Assembly: GCA_905480305.1 (NCBI GenBank)
Contig: CAJQPV010000302.1
Location: 1-5,480, forward strand
Reading direction: 5' to 3'
DNA: 5,480 nucleotides
From: an uncultured Gammaproteobacteria bacterium
GTDB taxonomy: Bacteria; Pseudomonadota; Gammaproteobacteria; UBA9214
Of this stretch, positions 1 to 5,480 are shown in pieces. The translations under genes and the position numbers were made by a program. A model generated the notes under the pieces. It searched no databases and had not been told where the DNA came from. It saw only the letters and a list, made by a program, of their open reading frames with translations. Positions within the stretch are counted from its first letter, which is position 1, and every line of letters begins with the position of its first letter.

Positions 1-3
1 CCG

Positions 4-398
4 CCAAAGAAAAGTATCCAAAAGAAAGGCGGCCCGATGGCTTGCCCGCTAACGCGGGTACCCTGCGCTTCTCGCAAAAACCGGCGTTCGCCCAACTCGC
101 GATCTCGCTGATGCTCGATTACGCTCAAACAGGGGGCTCACTTACCCCGGTTTTTACTGCGATGCTCGGCTGCGCCAAAGGGTTGGTTAAAACCACCCCG
201 GTCCCGTTGCACTCACCGAGTACCGCAGCCCATCCGGGATCAGGCGCGCGCCCTGTTTGAGGCAAGTTTTATGAGGCAGGCTTGCCGGCCTCATAAAACT
301 CCGAGTTGCGCGCGGCCCCGGATTGGCGAGGAACGCAGGGCACCGGCGCCAGCCGGTGAGTGCGTCGGGTTCCCTTCTCTTTGGGTACTTTCTCTTGG
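4..398. repeat. Long imperfect palindromic intergenic element (MITE/REP-like), non-coding
   Basis: The 476 bases after gltD hold no convincing gene but a large interrupted inverted repeat. The ends 4-29 and 373-398 match as inverted copies at 19 of 26 positions without gaps; both carry an A-rich AAAGTAYCC core. Further inward, 51-75 pairs with 326-350 (19 of 25), 93-99 with 302-308 (7 of 7), 124-134 with 251-261 (11 of 11) and 168-174 with 224-230 (7 of 7). The order is collinear and converges on an apex hairpin at 180-199 (GGG-x-TGGTT, AA loop, AACCA-x-CCC). The 7-base pairs alone could be chance; the order and the longer pairs are the evidence. No transposase is present, so if mobile it would be non-autonomous. 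The left boundary may extend past base 1, and bases 1-5 also pair with 28-32 (CCGCC/GGCGG). I recognise the general type of gene-free interspersed repeat but cannot name a family. Confidence 0.6.
265..300. repeat. Strong 13-bp hairpin within the intergenic element
   Basis: Bases 265-277 (AGTTTTATGAGGC) are perfectly complementary to 288-300. One A/G mismatch and two more pairs (279-280 with 285-286) close a CTTG loop at 281-284. The AT-rich outer stem differs from the GC-rich surroundings. It sits in the right half of the larger palindrome with no counterpart on the left, so it may be a separate insertion or a recognition structure. No T-run follows it on either strand, so it is not a standard intrinsic terminator. 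Confidence 0.8.
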
Positions 399-417
399 GT
401 AAGCAAGAGAAAGTACC
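384..417. repeat. Perfect 14-bp hairpin downstream of gltD
   Basis: Bases 384-397 pair perfectly with 404-417 across a 6-base loop (GGTAAG). The stem is the same purine/pyrimidine-biased sequence that forms the right end of the larger palindrome, so 404-417 is a third copy of the AAGTAYCC-type end motif, in the same orientation as the left end. It begins 60 bases past the gltD stop in the transcribed direction. It could protect the 3' end of the gltBD message or slow polymerase, but it lacks a following U-tract, so intrinsic termination is not supported. Confidence 0.8.
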
Positions 418-418
418 T

Positions 419-432
419 CGCCCATCAGGGCG
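419..432. repeat. Small GC hairpin between gltD and the palindromic element
   Basis: CGCCC at 419-423 pairs with GGGCG at 428-432 around an ATCA loop, extended by one T-A pair (418/433). Two competing outer pairings enclose it: 415-420 with 438-443, and 365-371 (TCGGGTT) with 434-440 (AACCCGA). The second pairing would embed both this hairpin and the 384-417 hairpin in one branched structure. The pairs are visible; any role in RNA folding at the end of the operon is inferred. Confidence 0.5.
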
Positions 433-476
433 AAACCCGAGGTTAAAAAGTACGGACCCAATACAAGGGTTGCGTG

Positions 477-1919
477 CTATCTCGGCAAATCAGAACAACC
501 CATCAAAAATTCATCCACCGCCCGGGCACACTGCCGCCCCTCGCGAATCGCCCATACCACCAGCGACTGGCCCCTGCGCATGTCTCCGGCAGAGAACACC
601 TTGTCGATTGAAGTCTGGTATTGCTCGGTATCGGCCTGTACATTGCCGCGTGGATCCAGGCTTACCCCCAGTTCCTCTAGCATGCCTGCATGCACCGGGT
701 GAACAAATCCCATCGCCAGCAGCACCAGGTCAGCCTTGAGTTGAAATTCGCTGCCCTCGATTTCGGTCATTTTCCACTGCCCGTTGTCATCCTGCTTCCA
801 GTCCAGCCGGACGCAGTTGATGGCGGTTACCTTGCCATCTTCACCATCGATGGACCTGGTGGCAACCGACCAGTCACGGACGGCACCTTCATCCTGTGAA
901 CTTGAGGTACGCATCTTGTTGGGCCAGTCCGGCCATGTCAGTCCCTTGTTTTCCTTTTCCGGGGGCTGCGGGAGAATTTCCAGTTGTGTCACCGACAGGG
1001 CGTCCTGGCGGAAGGAAGTGCCAATACAGTCGGAGCCGGTATCGCCGCCACCAATGACGATGACATGCTTGCCCCTGGCTGACAGTGATATGGCCGGATC
1101 AATGGTTTCACCCTCGTTGCGCTTGTTCTGTTGCGGCAGAAAGGTCATGGCAAAATGTACGCCATCCAGTTCTCTGCCGGGTACTTCCAGGTCGCGTGAA
1201 TGCTCTGAACCGCCAGTGAGAACCACTGCATCGAATGTGTCGAGCAGTTCTTTGGCGGGCGTGGTTTCACCAATGTGGGTGTCTGTGTGGAACGTTACAC
1301 CTTCAGCCTGCAGCTGCGCGACGCGCCGGTCGATAATTTTCTTTTCCATCTTGAAGTCGGGGATGCCGTAACGCATCAGCCCGCCGATACGATCATTTTT
1401 CTCAAACAGGTCGACTTCATGCCCGGCGCGCGCAAGTTGCTGTGCGGCAGCCATGCCGGCAGGGCCGGAACCGACAATGGCAACCCGCTTGCCGGTCTTG
1501 TGAGCGGCAATCTGTGGTTGTATCCAGCCTTCCTCCCAACCCTTGTCGACAATGGCGCACTCTATGGTTTTGATGGTGACCGGGTTGTCGTCGATATTCA
1601 GTGTGCAGGCGGCTTCGCAGGGTGCCGGGCAAATACGTCCGGTAAATTCAGGAAAGTTGTTGGTTGAGTGCAGCACAGTGAGTGCTTCCTGCCAGTTGCC
1701 CTGGTAAACCAGATCGTTCCAGTCGGGAATGATATTGTTGACCGGGCAGCCCTGGTGACAGAAGGGGATACCGCAATCCATGCAACGCGCACCCTGCTGG
1801 CTGATTTCATTCTCTTTCAGCGGGATAACAAATTCCTTGTAGTGCTGAACACGGTCGGCTGCCGGCGCATAGCTGCGATCGAGTCGTTCGTACTCCAGAA
1901 AGCCTGTGGGTTTACCCAT
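477..1919 (-). CDS. gltD: Glutamate synthase (NADPH) small (beta) subunit, complete
   Basis: Cytoplasmic flavoprotein that oxidises NADPH and passes electrons through FAD and 4Fe-4S clusters to the FMN of GltB. It has 480 residues, close to the usual 470-490 for the family. The N-terminal iron-sulphur domain carries C46, C49, C54 and C58 ([13 protein letters not shown]), then C97, C101 and C105 (CPAPCEAAC). The FAD-binding Rossmann motif GSGPAG is at 150-155, with the acidic E173 ending the second strand. The NADPH-binding motif GGGDTG is at 290-295. The C-terminal FAD-contact motif [10 protein letters not shown] is at 443-452. ATG at 1917-1919 is chosen because it has a strong Shine-Dalgarno 9 bases upstream and lies 3 bases after the gltB stop; the stop is TAG at 477-479. 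It is the last gene of the gltBD operon visible here. Related proteins with this fold (NADPH oxidoreductase partners, the PreT/NfnL type) exist, but adjacency to gltB settles the role. No truncation or missing motif is seen. Confidence 0.98.
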   Translation of the reverse strand: MGKPTGFLEYERLDRSYAPAADRVQHYKEFVIPLKENEISQQGARCMDCGIPFCHQGCPVNNIIPDWNDLVYQGNWQEALTVLHSTNNFPEFTGRICPAPCEAACTLNIDDNPVTIKTIECAIVDKGWEEGWIQPQIAAHKTGKRVAIVGSGPAGMAAAQQLARAGHEVDLFEKNDRIGGLMRYGIPDFKMEKKIIDRRVAQLQAEGVTFHTDTHIGETTPAKELLDTFDAVVLTGGSEHSRDLEVPGRELDGVHFAMTFLPQQNKRNEGETIDPAISLSARGKHVIVIGGGDTGSDCIGTSFRQDALSVTQLEILPQPPEKENKGLTWPDWPNKMRTSSSQDEGAVRDWSVATRSIDGEDGKVTAINCVRLDWKQDDNGQWKMTEIEGSEFQLKADLVLLAMGFVHPVHAGMLEELGVSLDPRGNVQADTEQYQTSIDKVFSAGDMRRGQSLVVWAIREGRQCARAVDEFLMGCSDLPR

Positions 1920-1922
1920 GAG

Positions 1923-4900
1923 CTAGTGTCCTCCCTGGGCTGCTTGCCCGGTGGCAGCCTGTGCTGCCTGCATTTCCTGCAGTGCGCGGCGGTAGTCAAC
2001 CGGCATGACTTTTACAAACTTCGGCAAGTAATCTCTCCAGTTATCCAGTATCTGCCGGCCACGGGCGCTGCCGGTATAGTGTGTATGCCTTTCAATCAGC
2101 AGTCGCAGGCGCAATGCATCATTGCGTGACATGTCGTGACTGATATCGACGAGACCGTGCGTCTCAAGGTCGCCGCCCTGGTGTTCCATTTTTTCCAGCG
2201 CGTCGTCTTCAGCAAGGACCGGTTCAAGATCGACCATGGCCAGATTACAGCGCTGTTCGAAATCTCCCTGTTGGTCGAGTACGTAGGCGATACCACCACT
2301 CATGCCGGCTGCAAAGTTGCGGCCGGACTCACCCAGTACCACCACGACACCACCGGTCATGTATTCACAGCCGTGATCACCGACACCTTCGACAACGGCG
2401 GTTGCGCCCGAGTTGCGCACGGCAAAGCGTTCACCGGCAACGCCACGGAAGTAGCACTCACCGCTGATGGCGCCGTAGAGTACGGTGTTGCCGACAATAA
2501 TGTTTTCCTCTGCCTTGATCGGTGTCTCTGCCGGCGGGTAGACCACCAGGCGTCCGCCACAGAGTCCCTTGCCGACATAGTCATTGCCTTCGCCGATCAG
2601 CTCAATACTGATGCCGTGAGATACAAAGGCACCAAAACTCTGGCCGGCGGTGCCGCGCAGGGTGATGCTGATGGTGTCTTCAGGCAGGCCGACGTGTCCG
2701 TAGCGTTTTGCTACTTCACCGGACAGCATGGCGCCAACCGTGCGGTTGGTGTTGCGCACCGGCAAGTCTATTTTTACAGCCTTTTTGTTGTCCAGTGCCT
2801 CGCGTGACAATGCGATTAGCTGGTTGTCGAGTGCATTCTCGAGGCCATGTTCCTGTTTTTCGGTATGATAAATGCCGACCCCGGGTCCCGCTTCCGGTTT
2901 GTGCAGCACCCGCGAGAAATCCAGTCCCTGCGCCTTCCAGTGATTGATTGCCTTGCGCATGTTCAGGTGCTGTGACTGGCCGACCATGTCATCGAACCTG
3001 CGAAAACCCAGTTCAGCCATGAGCTCGCGGATTTCTTCAGCGACGAAGAAAAAGTAGTTCACCACATGTTCCGGCTTGCCGGTAAAGCGCTTGCGCAGTT
3101 CAGGGTCCTGGGTGGCAACACCAACCGGGCAGGTGTTGAGGTGACACTTGCGCATCATGATGCAGCCTTCAACGATCAGTGGTGCGGTGGCAAAGCCGAA
3201 TTCATCGGCGCCCAGCAGTGCCCCTACCACGACATCGCGACCGGTGCGCAGGCCGCCGTCGACCTGAACGGCTATGCGGCTGCGCAGGTTGTTCATCACC
3301 AGCGTCTGGTGGGTTTCAGCCAGACCGATTTCCCAGGGAGAGCCGGCATGCTTGATAGACGTCAGCGGGCTGGCGCCGGTACCACCGTCAAAACCCGAAA
3401 TGGTGACATGATCGGCGTGTGCCTTGGAGACGCCGGCGGCAACAGTGCCAACACCGACTTCAGCGACCAGCTTGACGCTGATATCGGCCTGCGGATTGAC
3501 GTTTTTGAGATCATGGATTAGCTGCGCCAGGTCTTCAATGGAGTAAATATCGTGATACGGCGGTGGCGAAATCAGTCCGACCCCGGCAGTTGAATGCCGT
3601 ACCTTGGCAATGGTGGCGTCGACCTTGTGACCAGGTAGCTGTCCGCCTTCACCGGGCTTGGCGCCCTGCGCCATCTTGATCTGGATAACGTCCGAGTTGA
3701 CCAGGTACTCGGTGGTTACCCCAAAGCGGCCGGAAGCGACCTGCTTGATGGCGGAGCGTTTTGAGTCGCCGTTCTCCATGGTTTTGAAACGTTCCGCTAA
3801 TTCACCACCTTCGCCGGTGTTGGACTTGCCGCCGATGCGGTTCATGGCAACTGCCAGCGTGCTGTGCGCCTCGTAGGAGATGGAGCCAAATGACATTGCG
3901 CCGGTAGAAAACCGCTTCACGATTTCACTGGCCGGTTCGACTTCATCCAGCGGCACCGGGTCATTGCTGCAGTTGAATTCAAACAGGCCGCGCAGGTTCA
4001 GCAAGTACTTGTTCTGTTCGTTGACCAGCTTTGCAAATTCCCGAAAGGTGGTGGCATCGTTGGCGCGGGTGGCATGTTGCAGCCTGGCGATGCTGTCGGG
4101 TGTCCACATGTGTTGTTCGCCACGCAGGCGGAAGGCATAGTCGCCACCGACATCCAGGCTGTTCTGGTAGATAGGTGCATTGCCGTAGGCATCACGGTGC
4201 CAGCGTACGGTTTCCTCGGCAACCTGCTGCAGGCCGATACCTTCAATGGTAGTGGTGGTGCCGGTGAACCAGCTGTCGACGAATTCTGTACTGAGGCCGA
4301 CGGCATCGAATATCTGTGCGCCACAGTAGGACTGGTAGGTAGAAATGCCCATCTTTGACATTACCTTGAGCAGGCCTTTACCGACCGCCTTGATGTAGCG
4401 TTTCTGAACTTCGTCCGAGTCCAGTTGTTCCGGCAGATTTCCGCGCATTGATTCCAGTGTCTCAAAGGCGAGATAGGGGTTGATGGCCTCGGCGCCATAA
4501 CCGGCCAGCGTGGCAAACTGGTGTACTTCGCGTGCTGCGCCGGTTTCCACGACCAGCCCGGCTTCGGTCCTCAGCCCCTGGCGAACCAGATGGTGATGAA
4601 CGGCGGAGGTTGCCAGCAATGCAGGAATTGCAATGTGGTCGATATCCATGCTGCGGTCTGACAGTATAAGGATATTGTAGCCTTCGCGGACCGCCTGTTC
4701 AGCCTGTTCACAGGCGGCGGACAGTGCTGCTTGCATACCGTCAGCCCCGTTGGTGGCCGGATAGCAGATATCGAGTGTTCTGGTTCTGAAGGCACCGTCG
4801 GTGTGGTCCTTGATATGGCGGATGCGTTCGATGTCGGTGTTGCTCAGGACCGGCTGACTTACTTCAAGGCGCATGTGATCACCGGCAGATTCATGACCGA

Positions 4901-5480
4901 GCAGGTTGGGACGCGGACCGATCAGGGAAACCAGTGACATCACCAGTTCTTCACGAATCGGGTCAATCGGCGGATTGGTTACCTGTGCAAAGTTTTGCTT
5001 GAAGTAATTCGACAGTGGCTTCGACTTGTTGGATAGCACTGCAATCGGATTGTCTGCTCCCATCGAACCGATCGCTTCCTGGCCGGTGGCGGCCATCGGG
5101 GTCATCAGGAACTTGGTGTCTTCCTGGGTGTAACCGAAAGCCTGCTGGCGGTCGAGCAGGGTTGCATGGTCCGGCACCATCGGGCCGATTTCACCCGGCA
5201 GGTTTTTCAGCCGGATCTGGGTTTTCTTCAGCCATTCCGTGTAAGGGTGACGGCTGGCAAGTTCATTCTTGAGTTCCTGGTCATCAATGATGCGGCCCTG
5301 TTCCATGTCGATCAGGAACATCTTGCCGGGCTGCAGGCGCCATTTCTTGACGATGCGCTCCTCGGCAATGTCGAGTACACCCATTTCAGAGGCCATCACT
5401 ACCAGGTCATCGTTGGTGATCAGGTAACGTGCCGGACGCAGGCCGTTGCGGTCCAGCGTCGCACCGATCTGGCGGCCGTC
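1923..5480 (-). CDS. gltB: Glutamate synthase (NADPH) large (alpha) subunit, 5'-truncated by the window edge
   Basis: Catalyses the synthase half of GOGAT in the cytoplasm: glutamine-derived ammonia plus 2-oxoglutarate gives glutamate, using electrons from GltD. The frame is open to the right edge, with 1185 residues visible before TAG at 1923-1925. An internal GTG at 5397-5399 is not the start, because the 27 codons before it read into the conserved [11 protein letters not shown] segment of the class II glutaminase domain. Numbering visible residues from the edge: tail of the glutaminase domain about 1-95; central domain about 95-450; FMN synthase domain about 450-875, with GEGGE at 556-560, [10 protein letters not shown] at 608-617 and [12 protein letters not shown] at 696-707; 3Fe-4S cysteines 773, 779 and 784 (C-x5-C-x4-C); and the glycine-rich C-terminal beta-helix at about 997-1069. 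The cysteine spacing equals that known for Azospirillum GltB (1102/1108/1113), implying about 330 missing residues, including the catalytic N-terminal Cys. The promoter is off-window. The protein ends in an Ala/Gln-rich tail. Identity is near certain. Confidence 0.98.
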   Translation of the reverse strand, partial: DGRQIGATLDRNGLRPARYLITNDDLVVMASEMGVLDIAEERIVKKWRLQPGKMFLIDMEQGRIIDDQELKNELASRHPYTEWLKKTQIRLKNLPGEIGPMVPDHATLLDRQQAFGYTQEDTKFLMTPMAATGQEAIGSMGADNPIAVLSNKSKPLSNYFKQNFAQVTNPPIDPIREELVMSLVSLIGPRPNLLGHESAGDHMRLEVSQPVLSNTDIERIRHIKDHTDGAFRTRTLDICYPATNGADGMQAALSAACEQAEQAVREGYNILILSDRSMDIDHIAIPALLATSAVHHHLVRQGLRTEAGLVVETGAAREVHQFATLAGYGAEAINPYLAFETLESMRGNLPEQLDSDEVQKRYIKAVGKGLLKVMSKMGISTYQSYCGAQIFDAVGLSTEFVDSWFTGTTTTIEGIGLQQVAEETVRWHRDAYGNAPIYQNSLDVGGDYAFRLRGEQHMWTPDSIARLQHATRANDATTFREFAKLVNEQNKYLLNLRGLFEFNCSNDPVPLDEVEPASEIVKRFSTGAMSFGSISYEAHSTLAVAMNRIGGKSNTGEGGELAERFKTMENGDSKRSAIKQVASGRFGVTTEYLVNSDVIQIKMAQGAKPGEGGQLPGHKVDATIAKVRHSTAGVGLISPPPYHDIYSIEDLAQLIHDLKNVNPQADISVKLVAEVGVGTVAAGVSKAHADHVTISGFDGGTGASPLTSIKHAGSPWEIGLAETHQTLVMNNLRSRIAVQVDGGLRTGRDVVVGALLGADEFGFATAPLIVEGCIMMRKCHLNTCPVGVATQDPELRKRFTGKPEHVVNYFFFVAEEIRELMAELGFRRFDDMVGQSQHLNMRKAINHWKAQGLDFSRVLHKPEAGPGVGIYHTEKQEHGLENALDNQLIALSREALDNKKAVKIDLPVRNTNRTVGAMLSGEVAKRYGHVGLPEDTISITLRGTAGQSFGAFVSHGISIELIGEGNDYVGKGLCGGRLVVYPPAETPIKAEENIIVGNTVLYGAISGECYFRGVAGERFAVRNSGATAVVEGVGDHGCEYMTGGVVVVLGESGRNFAAGMSGGIAYVLDQQGDFEQRCNLAMVDLEPVLAEDDALEKMEHQGGDLETHGLVDISHDMSRNDALRLRLLIERHTHYTGSARGRQILDNWRDYLPKFVKVMPVDYRRALQEMQAAQAATGQAAQGGH
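1929..1936 (-). promoter_or_regulatory. Shine-Dalgarno sequence of gltD inside the 3' end of gltB
   Basis: On the minus strand the sequence reads AGGGAGGA, followed by 9 bases and then the gltD ATG at 1919. It is formed by the final Gln-Gly-Gly codons of gltB, and the gltB TAG lies between the site and the ATG. This arrangement fixes the gltD start and suggests translational coupling, so that ribosomes finishing gltB help to start gltD and keep the subunits near 1:1. The coupling is inferred; the motif and spacing are seen directly. Confidence 0.85.

Noticed and set aside
42..260. 72-codon open frame (TTG start) inside the intergenic element
   Set aside because: The start is weak and the product is unlike any family I recognise. 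The whole frame lies inside the palindromic repeat, whose structure explains the sequence. Open frames are common by chance at this GC content. Protein-level conservation across copies would be needed to revive it.
444..470. Possible intrinsic terminator for gltBD on the minus strand
   Set aside because: A 4-bp stem (456-459 with 467-470, 7-base loop) is followed by a T5 run (445-449 as A on the plus strand), but the stem is too short and a 6-base gap separates it from the T-run. Not strong enough to call.
1..476. CRISPR array, tRNA or rRNA in the intergenic region
   Set aside because: No regularly spaced identical direct repeats and no cloverleaf or rRNA-like conserved segments are visible; the repeats present are inverted and nested.
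323..739. 138-codon forward open frame crossing the end of gltD
   Set aside because: It runs from the non-coding repeat into the antisense of gltD; the translation is Pro/Arg-rich with no recognisable domain, as expected of an antisense shadow frame.
784..1371. 195-codon forward open frame
   Set aside because: Entirely antisense to the well-supported gltD gene; low-complexity Ser-rich product with no motif.
2136..2807. 223-codon forward open frame
   Set aside because: Entirely antisense to gltB, whose protein motifs are intact across this stretch. It is an artefact of the codon bias of the real gene.
5397..5399. GTG as the start of gltB
   Set aside because: The frame continues without a stop to the right edge, and the upstream 27 codons encode a conserved glutamate synthase segment, so the gene begins outside the window.

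Overview
The window is dominated by two genes on the minus strand that encode the two subunits of NADPH-dependent glutamate synthase (GOGAT). In the direction of transcription (right to left) these are gltB, the large subunit, whose 5' end lies beyond the right edge, and then gltD, the complete small subunit. The genes are 3 bases apart, and the gltD ribosome binding site lies inside the last codons of gltB, so this is a tightly coupled gltBD operon. The moderately GC-rich sequence, the separate two-subunit NADPH-type enzyme and the protein motifs fit a proteobacterium. A gammaproteobacterium is my best guess, but the window cannot settle this.

Bases 1-476, beyond the gltD stop, hold no convincing gene. 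They contain a highly structured, repeat-like element. Blocks on its left half are matched in inverted order by blocks on its right half (4-29/373-398, 51-75/326-350, 93-99/302-308, 124-134/251-261, 168-174/224-230), converging on an apex hairpin at 180-199. Two strong hairpins (265-300 and 384-417) and a small nested one (419-432) are embedded in or attached to it. This looks like a non-coding interspersed repeat of MITE or REP type at the 3' end of the operon, but its copy number cannot be judged from one window.

The two proteins form one enzyme. GltB (visible here: the tail of the glutaminase domain, the central domain, the FMN / 3Fe-4S synthase domain and the C-terminal beta-helix) releases ammonia from glutamine and channels it to 2-oxoglutarate. 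GltD takes electrons from NADPH through FAD and passes them through iron-sulphur clusters to the FMN of GltB. With glutamine synthetase this forms the main ammonium assimilation cycle. The genes are ordinary. The part worth a second look is the palindromic intergenic element.
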